A stretch of DNA of 64,000 nt from Paenibacillus sp. RUD330. GTDB taxonomy: Bacteria; Bacillota; Bacilli; Paenibacillales; Paenibacillaceae. The notes beneath the pieces are model-generated. The model was not told the origin of the DNA. It searched no databases and saw only the letters and a program-made list of their open reading frames with translations. Positions 24,268 through 31,789 of this stretch are shown here, piece after piece. Position numbers and translations under genes: made by a program. The DNA is taken from assembly GCF_002243345.2 (NCBI RefSeq), contig NZ_CP022655.2:832001-896000 (forward strand), written 5' to 3'. Each line of letters opens with the position of its first letter. Within the stretch, counting starts at the first letter, position 1.

Positions 24268-25194
24268 ATGAGCGAAGCCGTTCAAAACGAAGAGGTTCAG
24301 CTGGAGATAGTGCCGGCGGCAGGAAGGATCGGAGCGGAGGTCAGAGGCATCAGGCTGTCCGGAGGCCTGCAAGGAGATGAGCTGAAAGCCGTCGAGGAAG
24401 CCCTGCTCTCCTACAAGGTGCTGTTCTTCCGCGGGCAGAGCCACCTGGACGATGCGGGCCAGGAGGCGTTCGCGAAGCTTCTGGGCGGCTTGTACGCCCA
24501 CCCGACCGTACCGGTCAAAAACGGCACGAATGCGGTCCTTGAGCTGGATTCCGAGCATGGCGGCCGCGCCAACTCCTGGCATACCGACGTGACCTTCGTG
24601 GATGCCTATCCCAAGGCATCCGTCCTGAGGGCGGTTGTCGTGCCTCCTGCCGGAGGAGATACGGTATGGGCCAATACGGCGGCGGCCTACAACGATCTGA
24701 CGCCGGAGCTGCAGGAGCTGGCCAACAGCCTGCGGGCGATCCACAGCAATGCCTACGATTATGCGGCTGTGCGCCGGGATGTGACGGCCGAGCAGATACG
24801 CCGGCATCGCGAGGTGTTCGCCTCGACGGTCTATGAAACCGAGCATCCGGTCGTCCGGGTTCATCCGGAGACTGGCGAGCGCCATCTGCTGCTGGGCCAC
24901 TTCGTGAAGCGGATCGCAGGGTTCAAAACGGCGGATTCCGACCGGCTCCTTGCCATTCTGCAGGAGCATGTGACGAGGCTGGAAAATACGGTGCGCTGGC
25001 GCTGGGCTCCCGGAGACGTCGCCATCTGGGATAACCGCGCCACCCAGCATTACGCCGTCAACGATTACGGCAGCCAGCATCGCGTCGTCAGGCGGGTGAC
25101 CGTAGCGGGCGACGTTCCGGTCGGCCTTGACGGCCGCCGCAGCCGCGTCCTTCAGCCTGCGCCGCTGGAGGATGAGCGGGAAAAGGTATCCTGA
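24268..25194 (+). CDS. TauD/TfdA-family alpha-ketoglutarate-dependent dioxygenase (copy 2)
   Basis: 308 residues, a paralogue of the gene at 22118-23041. Iron ligands in NSWHTDVTFVDAYP and RATQHYAVNDYGSQHRVVRRVTVAGD; FFRGQSHLDDAGQEAF and VHPETGERHLLLGHFV are typical. AAGGAGG precedes ATG 24268. Third gene of the operon. Two oxygenases of different sequence may split sulfonate substrates of different chain length. An imperfect 13-bp tandem repeat and a terminator follow. Confidence 0.88.
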   Translation: MSEAVQNEEVQLEIVPAAGRIGAEVRGIRLSGGLQGDELKAVEEALLSYKVLFFRGQSHLDDAGQEAFAKLLGGLYAHPTVPVKNGTNAVLELDSEHGGRANSWHTDVTFVDAYPKASVLRAVVVPPAGGDTVWANTAAAYNDLTPELQELANSLRAIHSNAYDYAAVRRDVTAEQIRRHREVFASTVYETEHPVVRVHPETGERHLLLGHFVKRIAGFKTADSDRLLAILQEHVTRLENTVRWRWAPGDVAIWDNRATQHYAVNDYGSQHRVVRRVTVAGDVPVGLDGRRSRVLQPAPLEDEREKVS

Positions 25195-25232
25195 AGCGGA
25201 AGGCCGGCGTTGGGGCGAGCCTGAAGGAGCAG

Positions 25233-25297
25233 CCGGAAGGATGAGCCGGAAGGATAAGTAGGAAGGATAAGTAGGAAGGATAAGCAGGAAGGATAAG
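25233..25297 (+). repeat. 13-bp tandem repeat, five copies
   Basis: Unit YMGGAAGGATAAG (for example TAGGAAGGATAAG) in five head-to-tail copies between the second tauD gene and its terminator. Not coding. Confidence 0.85.
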
Positions 25298-25301
25298 CCT
25301 G

Positions 25302-25334
25302 AAAAGACCAGCCGGAGGCGGCTGGTCTTTTTTT
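25302..25334. terminator. bidirectional terminator after the sulfonate operon
   Basis: AAAGACCAGCC/GGCTGGTCTTT stem with a short GGAGGC loop; T-run on the plus strand and TTTT on the minus strand. Confidence 0.88.
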
Positions 25335-25383
25335 GGAGCTGATTCCAGCAGCTGACCATGGCTCTGTCGGGGAATCGGCTCCG

Positions 25384-25917
25384 CTATGCGGAGCGGAAAT
25401 CGACCTCGGAGGCTTCGGGATTGCCCGCGAACGAGCGAAACTCATCGTTGTAGCGGCCGATGATCTGGATTGCGCTCTCTCCGCCCTGGTCCCAGGTGCT
25501 GTGCCCGTCCTTCACGACGGCCACCTCATAGCCGCGGTCATGGGCTCCCTTGGCCGTGGCCGCAATGCACATGTCGGTCTGGAGGCCGGCGATGACCAGT
25601 CGACCGACTCCAAGCCGCGTGAGCACCTCCTGCAGGTCCGTGTTCTGGAAAGCGTCGGGGACATGCTTCTGGATCGTCGGCTCCCCGGCTGTCGGCGCGA
25701 TCCGAGGGTGGATGCCCCATCCGTGGCTGCCGGCCGCCAAAGGATAGCCTTCGTCTTCATTATGCTGGACATAGATGACGGGCGCATTACCGGCTTTGGC
25801 TTTCTCGATGAGGCCTTGAATGCGCTGAAGCAAGCCGGGTCCGTCATGCATCGGTTCAGGCTCCTCGAACATGCCGTTTTGGACATCGATGACCAGCAGG
25901 GCTGTATCCATACTCAT
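25384..25917 (-). CDS. isochorismatase-family cysteine hydrolase
   Basis: 177 residues. The Asp of ALLVIDVQNGMFEE (residue about 12), the Lys of TIQKHVPDAFQNT (about 83) and the Cys of IAGLQTDMCIAATAKGA (about 116) form the Asp-Lys-Cys triad of this family, which includes nicotinamidases and carbamoyl hydrolases. The substrate is not evident. Start 25917 is chosen for the AGGTGGGG site. The promoter upstream encloses a GAAC-N4-GTTC palindrome that looks like a LexA box. Confidence 0.87.
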   Translation of the reverse strand: MSMDTALLVIDVQNGMFEEPEPMHDGPGLLQRIQGLIEKAKAGNAPVIYVQHNEDEGYPLAAGSHGWGIHPRIAPTAGEPTIQKHVPDAFQNTDLQEVLTRLGVGRLVIAGLQTDMCIAATAKGAHDRGYEVAVVKDGHSTWDQGGESAIQIIGRYNDEFRSFAGNPEASEVDFRSA

Positions 25918-25957
25918 GATCCCCACCTCTTTCTCCATGTTTTTTTGTCCCCTTCAT

Positions 25958-25985
25958 TTTATAGGAACAAATGTTCTTTTTGCAA
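25958..25985 (-). promoter_or_regulatory. promoter with LexA-box-like palindrome
   Basis: Minus strand TTGCAA (25980-25985), 16-bp spacer, TATAAA (25958-25963). The spacer contains GAACAAATGTTC (25965-25976), i.e. GAAC-N4-GTTC, the core of the Bacillus SOS box CGAACN4GTTCG but without the outer C/G. Confidence 0.5.
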
Positions 25986-26240
25986 CTATGAATTTCAGTC
26001 ATTGGAATTAGTTGGAAGGCATGTTAATCTGGCTCTATCTCAATGGATAGAAAAGCGGGATTCCTTATGGTAAAGAAACTTGTTGCGGCTGCTCTTGTCA
26101 ACTGCTATTACATGGATATCTTCTTCCTCCATCCTCCGACGGAAATGATGGATTTGGCGAAGCTCAAAGTGGACTCAAGCAAAGCGATGCTCGTTTTCAT
26201 CGCTCTTCTTTTCATCCGAACGCGACTGAAACAAGTGGCA

Positions 26241-26269
26241 GCGCCTTCTCTCGAAGGCAGCGCTTTTTT
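26241..26269 (+). terminator. terminator upstream of dienelactone hydrolase gene
   Basis: GCGCCTTC-TCTC-GAAGGC(A)GC stem with a bulged A and a TTTTTT tail. It lies in the 455-bp gap between 25917 and 26393; what it terminates is unclear. A possible promoter (TTGGAA, 17 bp, TAATCT) is near 26003-26031, so it may be a leader attenuator. The gap has no convincing gene. Confidence 0.6.
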
Positions 26270-26392
26270 CTTTGCGGGAAGGCCGGGAGCCTGCTGGAAC
26301 GCTGCTTGCCAAGCAATCAGCTGTCCTTGAATCATGGCGCCGTTTCCTCGGCTCCGTGGTCAAGCGGCGAAAAAGGAAGGGGGAAAGAGCCC

Positions 26393-26992
26393 GTGGACGG
26401 TAAAACCGTTGTCGTCGTCCTTCACGAAATTTACGGAGTAAACCGCCACATCAAGGAGACGGCCGCTGCGCTGGAGGCCCAAGGGTACGACACGCTGATG
26501 CCCGATCTTCTGGGCGGACGGACATTTTCATATGCGGAAGCCGAGGAAGCCTACCGCCACTACCATTCCACGGTCGGTGCCGAGGGCGCGCGTGATCGGC
26601 TTCTTCCCTTGCTGCGCAGGTTGAGGGAGCGGAGCGGCCGCGTCCTGCTCGTCGGCTTCAGCGTCGGCGCTTCCGCCGCCTGGCTGTGCGCCGCTGTCGA
26701 AGGAGCGGCTGACGGAGCGGTCTGCTACTACGGTTCCCGGATCCGCGAGCACGCCGGCTTGGAGCCCCGTTGTCCGGTGCTCCTCTTATGGGCGGAGCAG
26801 GAGCCTGGCTTCGACGTCCAGGAGCTCAGCGCGTCGATGGCGGGCATGGAGCAGGTGACCAGCCGCATCTTCAATGCGCAGCATGGGTTCGCGGATTCCG
26901 GCTCGCTCCGGTACGACGGCGCCTCGGCATTTGAGGCGGACCGGGAAGCGAGGTCGTTTCTGAAGCAGGCGCCTGTTTTTCCGGAGGATTGA
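26393..26992 (+). CDS. dienelactone hydrolase-family alpha/beta hydrolase
   Basis: 199 residues of alpha/beta-hydrolase fold: VVVVLHEIYGVNRHIKETAAALEAQGYDTLMPDLLGG at the N-terminus is characteristic of the dienelactone hydrolase family. The nucleophile elbow is VGFSVGASAAW, so serine replaces the cysteine of true dienelactone hydrolases; the acid/His partners are probably in LLWAEQEPGFD and NAQHGFAD. Start GTG 26393 has GGAAGGGGG nine bases upstream. Substrate unknown; an esterase is likely. Confidence 0.82.
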   Translation: MDGKTVVVVLHEIYGVNRHIKETAAALEAQGYDTLMPDLLGGRTFSYAEAEEAYRHYHSTVGAEGARDRLLPLLRRLRERSGRVLLVGFSVGASAAWLCAAVEGAADGAVCYYGSRIREHAGLEPRCPVLLLWAEQEPGFDVQELSASMAGMEQVTSRIFNAQHGFADSGSLRYDGASAFEADREARSFLKQAPVFPED

Positions 26993-27026
26993 ACGGGGAG
27001 AGACGGCATGTTTCCGTCGCATAGTC

Positions 27027-27063
27027 AAAAAAAACAAGCCAGCCGGATGCTTCCGGCTGGCTT
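27027..27063 (-). terminator. terminator of the NAD(P)H-binding protein gene
   Basis: AAGCCAGCCGG/CCGGCTGGCTT hairpin; on the minus strand it is followed by TTGTTTTTTTT. Confidence 0.85.
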
Positions 27064-27111
27064 GGCTGCTGAGCGGGGCCGACGCCGATCTCCGCTGGCC
27101 GTTCCCGTTCC

Positions 27112-27750
27112 TTACTCCGCTTCGCCGACGAGCGAGAAGCGCTCGCCGCGATGGGCGGGACTCTCGATTTCATCTACGAGCGCGATTGCGTAATCCGCAT
27201 AGCTGATGTAGCTGTCTCCTTTGGCGTTGACCGTCAGGCGGTCGCCGCCTTTCCGATAGGAGCCCGTGCGTTTGCCCTCCGCATGGAAGAAGGCGGCCGG
27301 GCTGATGAACGTCCAGTCCACACCCTCCGACTGCTGCAGATCGGTCAGATTCTTTCCTTGATTGGAGGCAGTCGCGTAATATTCCTGGGGGAACTCCGGC
27401 GTATCCATCAGGCGGGTCGCATGGGCTTCATCGACGAACAGGCTGCCTGCGCCGCCGACGACGATCAGCCGGGTATCGCTCCCTTTCAGCAGCTCGATCA
27501 GCTTGTTGCCTGCTTCCACGTGGAGATGCTCCTGGCCTGGAGCGGCGCCGAAGGCATTGACGACGACATCGAACGGGCGGAGGTCTTCCGGCTGCAGGTC
27601 AAACACTTCCTTTTCCAGCATCTGGAGCGATAGGTTTTTGACTTTGGATGCGTCCCGCACGATTGCGGTCACCTGATGTCCCCTGTTGGCTGCTTCTTGG
27701 GCGATGAGGCTGCCTGCCTTGCCGCTGGCTCCGATAATACCGATTCTCAT
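27112..27750 (-). CDS. NAD(P)H-binding SDR-like protein, YwnB type
   Basis: 212-residue atypical short-chain dehydrogenase: Rossmann motif IGIIGASGKAGSLIAQEAANRGHQVTAIVRD and DVVVNAFGAAPG, VVGGAGSLFVD and YADYAIALVDEIE. Proteins of this group bind NAD(P)H and act as reductases or redox sensors. AGGAGG precedes the ATG. Its promoter (27860-27888) overlaps a 17-bp palindrome, so it is probably under a HxlR/MarR-type repressor encoded elsewhere. Confidence 0.87.
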   Translation of the reverse strand: MRIGIIGASGKAGSLIAQEAANRGHQVTAIVRDASKVKNLSLQMLEKEVFDLQPEDLRPFDVVVNAFGAAPGQEHLHVEAGNKLIELLKGSDTRLIVVGGAGSLFVDEAHATRLMDTPEFPQEYYATASNQGKNLTDLQQSEGVDWTFISPAAFFHAEGKRTGSYRKGGDRLTVNAKGDSYISYADYAIALVDEIESPAHRGERFSLVGEAE

Positions 27751-27853
27751 GCTTGTATCCTCCTCGAATAGGTTCGTATTCCATTATTCCCGACGCCGAA
27801 TCGACCAAACGCGACCGCTTACTTGAGGCGGAATCATAGCTCCGGACGCAGTT

Positions 27854-27888
27854 GTAACCATTATGATTACAGCAAGCTGCTTTGTCAA
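27854..27888 (-). promoter_or_regulatory. promoter and palindromic operator of the YwnB-like gene
   Basis: Minus strand TTGACA (27883-27888), 17-bp spacer, CATAAT (27860-27865). GTAACCATTATGATTAC (27854-27870) is a near-perfect palindrome covering the -10 box. Confidence 0.68.
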
Positions 27889-27968
27889 TTTTTTTGTGGC
27901 CGGTAAAGGACAGGTGCCTCGGATTGCAGTATGATGAAGGCAATGAGCTTGGAAAGGGGATAGCAGGG

Positions 27969-29030
27969 ATGGATTCATGCTGCTGCGCAGGAGATAGGGA
28001 CAGAGTAGAGGCGGCTCGCAGCCTCTCCCGAGTGTCGCCTCTGACCGATGAGCCGTCCGGAGCAGCTCCAATGGACGGACAGGCTTCCGTACCGGACGCT
28101 GCGGAAGGCCTTTCAGCCGACGCCTGCCGAAATTTTGCGGAGCCAACTGAAGCCCGCGACGAAGCCGCCGAGGTGCGCCGGCAGCTTGTGCCTCTTCCTG
28201 GCGGCAGCTTCCGGATGGGGAACGATGCGAGGGACGGATTTCCTGCCGACGGAGAGGGTCCGGCGCGGAGCGTGGCGCTCGATCCTTTTCGAATCGCGCC
28301 TTATGCGGTCACCAATGCCCAGTTCGAAGCCTTTGTCCGCGAGACCGGATATGTCACGGAGGCGGAGGCGTTCGGCTGGTCGTTCGTGTTCCAGCTGCTC
28401 GTATCCGAACAGACCGGAAGCCGGGTCAGCCGTGTTCCGGCCGGCGTTCCCTGGTGGCTGGTCGTGGAGGGAGCCAGCTGGCGGGCGCCGGAGGGGCCGG
28501 ATTCGGCGATCCGGGATCGCGGCGACCATCCTGTCGTGCATGTATCCTGGAATGACGCGCAGGCGTTCTGTTCGTGGTCCGGCACGAGGCTTCCCAGCGA
28601 GGCGGAGTGGGAATACGCCGCCCGCGGCGGTCTTGAAGGCAGAACTTATCCATGGGGAGATCTGCTGAAGCCGGATGGAGAACATCGCTGCAACATCTGG
28701 CAAGGGAAATTCCCTGTCAAAAACAATGCCAGCGACGGTTATGTCGGAACCGCTCCCGTCCATGCCTACCTTCCCAACGGATACGGCTTGTACAATATGG
28801 CCGGAAATGTGTGGGAATGGTGCGGGGATTGGTTCACCCCCGATTACCATCGCCAGACGAAGGAGGCCAATCCCTTCTATGCGGAGGATAGCGGCAAAAA
28901 ATCCATGCGGGGCGGCTCCTACCTATGCCACCGCTCCTACTGCAACCGGTACCGCGCAGCGGCCCGCAGCTCCAATACGCCGGACAGCTCCATGGGCAAT
29001 GCCGGCTTCCGGGTGGCGGCGGATTTCTGA
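27969..29030 (+). CDS. formylglycine-generating enzyme (sulfatase activator)
   Basis: 353 residues. Oxidises the cysteine of a CxPxR motif in sulfatases to formylglycine, using oxygen. The FGE fold is shown by LVPLPGGSFRMGND, PYAVTNAQFEAFVRETGY, HPVVHVSWNDAQAFCSWSGTRLPSEAEWEYAARGG and NVWEWCGDWF. Crucially the redox cysteine pair lies in SYLCHRSYCNRYR near residue 320, as in copper-dependent human-type FGE, so it is a true FGE rather than a mere structural homologue. The N-terminal 65 residues are poorly conserved and contain a CCC cluster. The Cys-type sulfatase at 31790-33325 is the obvious client. Confidence 0.9.
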   Translation: MDSCCCAGDRDRVEAARSLSRVSPLTDEPSGAAPMDGQASVPDAAEGLSADACRNFAEPTEARDEAAEVRRQLVPLPGGSFRMGNDARDGFPADGEGPARSVALDPFRIAPYAVTNAQFEAFVRETGYVTEAEAFGWSFVFQLLVSEQTGSRVSRVPAGVPWWLVVEGASWRAPEGPDSAIRDRGDHPVVHVSWNDAQAFCSWSGTRLPSEAEWEYAARGGLEGRTYPWGDLLKPDGEHRCNIWQGKFPVKNNASDGYVGTAPVHAYLPNGYGLYNMAGNVWEWCGDWFTPDYHRQTKEANPFYAEDSGKKSMRGGSYLCHRSYCNRYRAAARSSNTPDSSMGNAGFRVAADF

Positions 29031-29081
29031 GCGGCCTTCGCAAGCCGGGTTTCCGGCCGAGCCATCTGTTTCGTTTTAGAA

Positions 29082-29108
29082 AGCCTGTCCGAAGGGACAG
29101 GTTTTTTT
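29082..29108 (+). terminator. terminator after the FGE gene
   Basis: CCTGTCC-GAAG-GGACAGG hairpin followed by seven T. Confidence 0.9.
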
Positions 29109-29285
29109 GAGTTGGAGAGGGTCCATTTCAGCCGCCTCGGAAGGTATTCTGTTCATGGACATAGAAGGAAACAAACACGGGAAATGTCGAGTTTTCAATT
29201 TATTATTCAATAAATCTGGAATTTTATTCGAATTATTATCTTCATGGTCAGGCTGACTATTCTTACATGGGGGAACGTGGCAGTA

Positions 29286-29861
29286 ATGGAAAGCAAACTC
29301 TTTTTCATCGCTACAGCCGATTTTGTTGCTTTGAACCCGGATCTCCAAAGAGAGATATATATGGAATATTATAAACTTGTTTATGCTCCTATCATCTACA
29401 TGGTCAAGGATCATGCGACGGCGGAGGACATCATCCAGATTTCCTTCCTCAAGGTGATCAAGAAAAGGCCGGCGGCGGAAAACGAAGCCAAGCTGAAGGC
29501 GTGGATTCATGTTGTCGTAAAAAATACGGTTTATGATTTTTTCAAAAAATCGAAAAAAAACCGCAACGAAATGGATTCGGATCATGTTTACATTAACGAA
29601 AGCCCCGTTTACGCGACGGAAGCAGGCGACATCGAAAGCCAAATCGAGCTCAAGCTTATGATAGAGGCTCTGGAGAAGTATCTCGAGGACATCAAGCCCG
29701 AATACAAATCCTTGATCGAGCTTCGCTGGAAGCGGGACCTCAGCTACAAGGAAATCGCCCTCAGGCTGGACACGACGGAAGAAGCGGTGAAATACAAGCT
29801 TTTCCGGGTGAGGGAAGCGATGAGGAAGAGATTTTTGAAGGAATGGGGGGCGGAAAAATGA
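29286..29861 (+). CDS. ECF-type RNA polymerase sigma factor
   Basis: 191 residues. Region 2: YYKLVYAPIIYMVKDHATAEDIIQISFLKVIKKRP (the AED-I-Q--FLK pattern); region 4: YKSLIELRWKRDLSYKEIALRLDTTEEAVKYKLFRVREAMRKR. It directs RNA polymerase to a stress or envelope regulon. The gene sits in noticeably AT-richer DNA than its neighbours. ATG 29286 or GTG 29277 may be the start; both share a GGGGGAA site. It overlaps the next gene (ATGA), the usual arrangement with a cognate anti-sigma factor. Confidence 0.85.
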   Translation: MESKLFFIATADFVALNPDLQREIYMEYYKLVYAPIIYMVKDHATAEDIIQISFLKVIKKRPAAENEAKLKAWIHVVVKNTVYDFFKKSKKNRNEMDSDHVYINESPVYATEAGDIESQIELKLMIEALEKYLEDIKPEYKSLIELRWKRDLSYKEIALRLDTTEEAVKYKLFRVREAMRKRFLKEWGAEK

Positions 29862-30631
29862 AAAGCGACGAAGAATTCGACCTGATGTTCGATCGGGCGA
29901 TAGCCGAGGCCTCCGGCAAGCATGAATTCGTGCCCGATCCGGAGATATCCTGGATGAAGGTCAAGAAGCAGCTCGGACGCAGGGCAAAGAGGCGTTCCCG
30001 GATGAAGGTGCTTCCTTACATCGCAGCATCGTTTCTGGTTGGGGCGGTCCTGCTTGGCGGCCCCGTCAAATCGCAGGCTTTCCCTTTTTTCCATGCGGTC
30101 AAGTCCATCCAGGACGACGTCGTGAAGCTGATCTTCGGATCCGGCGGCGACAATGCGGTCGAACCGAAAACGGCGCCCCCTCCGGAGCATTCAGGGCCGG
30201 AGGGCAGCGTCGATGAGTCGGGCGGAACAACCGAGCAGCAAAGCTTCCACAGCCTGGCGGATGCGAAAGCGCATGCGGATATGGAGCTCCCCGCAATGAA
30301 TTATGTCCCTGACGGATACGAGCTGAAAGAAGCCATCATCCTAAGCAGCAAAAAAGGCAAGTCGGACAGCGCGACAATTACCTATAGCAGCAGCGAGGGC
30401 AAAATATTTACGGTCACGGTGCGAAACGTCAGGGCCGGTGAATTGGTTACGACAGGCGGGGGGCTTGACGGCATTCGGGAAATTAAAATCGGCGGCAGCA
30501 ATGCTTATCTTTTTCATTCTGAAAAAGATGGTATTTCAAGCCTGGAATACATGAAAAGCAACTTGTTCATCTTGATATACGGAGTGCTTTCTCCGGAGGA
30601 TATTACGAGCATTGCCGAGCAGGCCTACTGA
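29858..30631 (+). CDS. anti-sigma-like membrane protein, DUF4367-type C-terminus
   Basis: 257 residues: a cytosolic N-terminus with a zinc-free helical part, one membrane segment (VLPYIAASFLVGAVLLGG, residues 51-68), then an extracellular domain. The C-terminal 100 residues (LPAMNYVPDGYELKEAIIL ... SNLFILIYGVLSPEDITSIAEQ) resemble the DUF4367/outer-membrane-lipoprotein-carrier-like sensory domain found in Bacillales anti-sigma factors. Start codon overlaps the sigma gene stop, implying coupled translation. It probably holds the sigma factor inactive until an envelope signal. Confidence 0.78.
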   Translation: MKSDEEFDLMFDRAIAEASGKHEFVPDPEISWMKVKKQLGRRAKRRSRMKVLPYIAASFLVGAVLLGGPVKSQAFPFFHAVKSIQDDVVKLIFGSGGDNAVEPKTAPPPEHSGPEGSVDESGGTTEQQSFHSLADAKAHADMELPAMNYVPDGYELKEAIILSSKKGKSDSATITYSSSEGKIFTVTVRNVRAGELVTTGGGLDGIREIKIGGSNAYLFHSEKDGISSLEYMKSNLFILIYGVLSPEDITSIAEQAY

Positions 30632-30933
30632 GAGGACAGGGGATTGTAAGGCATGGAGCCGGGACGCCGTCGAGACAGCAAGTCTTGTTGCCTTAATGCT
30701 TCAATTATTTTTTGGGCGACGCGCAGAGTGCCCTTGCATTTTTCGTTCTCTCCAAAGTGGTTGCTGAAGATGGCGCTGATGCGGAAGGAAAGCTCTTCGG
30801 CGGTGATGTTGTCGTGAATATGGCATACGATGGCTCTTATCTCGTGCTTGTATTCGTCGGGAGGACAGCAATATGATCGCAACAGATTAAAGGGATCCCA
30901 CTCGTTCACGACGTCTCTAATCAGTTCAAACAT
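30625..30933 (-). CDS. DUF1871-like small protein
   Basis: 102 residues; ELIRDVVNEWDPFNLL and PPDEYKHEIRAIVCHIHDNITAEELSFRISAIFSNHFGE match the short Bacillales DUF1871 family (YugE-like) of unknown function. GAGGGG lies 11 bases before the ATG. Its 3' end overlaps the anti-sigma gene by 7 bp in convergent orientation. The function is not known; proteins of this kind are sometimes immunity-like helpers, but nothing here shows that. Confidence 0.65.
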   Translation of the reverse strand: MFELIRDVVNEWDPFNLLRSYCCPPDEYKHEIRAIVCHIHDNITAEELSFRISAIFSNHFGENEKCKGTLRVAQKIIEALRQQDLLSRRRPGSMPYNPLSSQ

Positions 30934-31003
30934 ACGCAGTCAATCCCCTCTCGTTGTTGGTAGCGTTCTGATCATCAAGAAGATCAGCCTCAAAGCCTCA
31001 ATT

Positions 31004-31037
31004 AAGAAAAGCGGAGCCGTTCACTCGAACTCCGCTT
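31004..31037 (-). terminator. terminator downstream of the secreted protein gene
   Basis: AAGCGGAG/CTCCGCTT stem; on the minus strand a TTTTCTT follows, on the plus strand TATTTTT, so it may serve both directions. Confidence 0.7.
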
Positions 31038-31065
31038 ATTTTTGTTATGGATGAAAGAAGTCGAT

Positions 31066-31545
31066 TCAGCTGCAGAGAAGGTTAGCCGTATAGGCGGAGG
31101 CTTGTTCAGTCACGTTGCCATTTTTGACGAAATGCACGATCTTGCCGCGGAAGTAATAGCCCGTATCTCCGGTGCGGAGGACGGAGTTCTGGAAGACGTT
31201 CGTGTCCTTGGAGCTGAGCGTCGTAAGGACCCCCGAATCGATCCATTGGGTTCCCGTCCATTTTTGCAGCTGGAAAGTAGCGCCTAATTCGGGAACCGTC
31301 GTTTTGGCTTGAGTCATGGCCGTCAAAGTGATGACGCCTTTTTCGGAATAGATGGATTCGTTGCCGTAGCCGAGATAAGTGTAGCCTTCGTAAAGTCCAA
31401 AGGTGGAGAACATCTGGGGAGGCGCTGATGTTTTGGCTCCATCAGCCGAGGCTGCCGACAACGGCGAGCTCAAGGAACCGAATACCAAAGCCGCTGCGAA
31501 TAAAATGCTCCAGAAGATGCCGATGATCCTTGCATTACGATACAT
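31066..31545 (-). CDS. secreted hypothetical protein
   Basis: 159 residues with a clear signal peptide (IIGIFWSILFAAALVFGSLSS, cleavage near SAASA). The mature domain of about 125 residues is Thr/Ser/Gly-rich with alternating strands (ITLTAMTQAKTTVPELGATFQLQKWTG; GDTGYYFRGKIVHFVKNG) and looks like a small beta-sandwich. No family was recognised. GGAGGCTG precedes the ATG. It sits beside a sigma/anti-sigma pair and could be a target of it, but no evidence supports this directly. Local base composition is AT-richer than average. Confidence 0.65.
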   Translation of the reverse strand: MYRNARIIGIFWSILFAAALVFGSLSSPLSAASADGAKTSAPPQMFSTFGLYEGYTYLGYGNESIYSEKGVITLTAMTQAKTTVPELGATFQLQKWTGTQWIDSGVLTTLSSKDTNVFQNSVLRTGDTGYYFRGKIVHFVKNGNVTEQASAYTANLLCS

Positions 31546-31713
31546 ACTAAATCAGCCTCCATTATGTAGTGTCCAACACTAGAATAACAACCGCAAACCG
31601 AGTGTGGTTGCAGCCTTAATAAAAAATATTTACGTGTATTAAGATAGTGATCAACGCCTGCAGCCACCCCCTTGAAGTCTATGTTCATTCCGATAAGATT
31701 GGACGAAGATAGG

Positions 31714-31743
31714 TTGAAATTCCATTTAGATAACGCTTACAAT
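31714..31743 (+). promoter_or_regulatory. sulfatase promoter overlapped by a cre box
   Basis: TTGAAA (31714-31719), 18-bp spacer, TACAAT (31738-31743). AGATAACGCTTACA (31728-31741) matches the CcpA cre consensus at 13 of 14 positions and covers the -10 box, so glucose repression is expected. Confidence 0.7.
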
Positions 31744-31789
31744 AGTTCCCGAGAATCAGAAGAGTCTAGTTGAAGGAAGGGGAATGGCC

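Noticed and set aside
26043-26330. 95-codon plus-strand frame
   Set aside because: It reads through the hairpin terminator at 26241-26269 and has no clear ribosome site or family.
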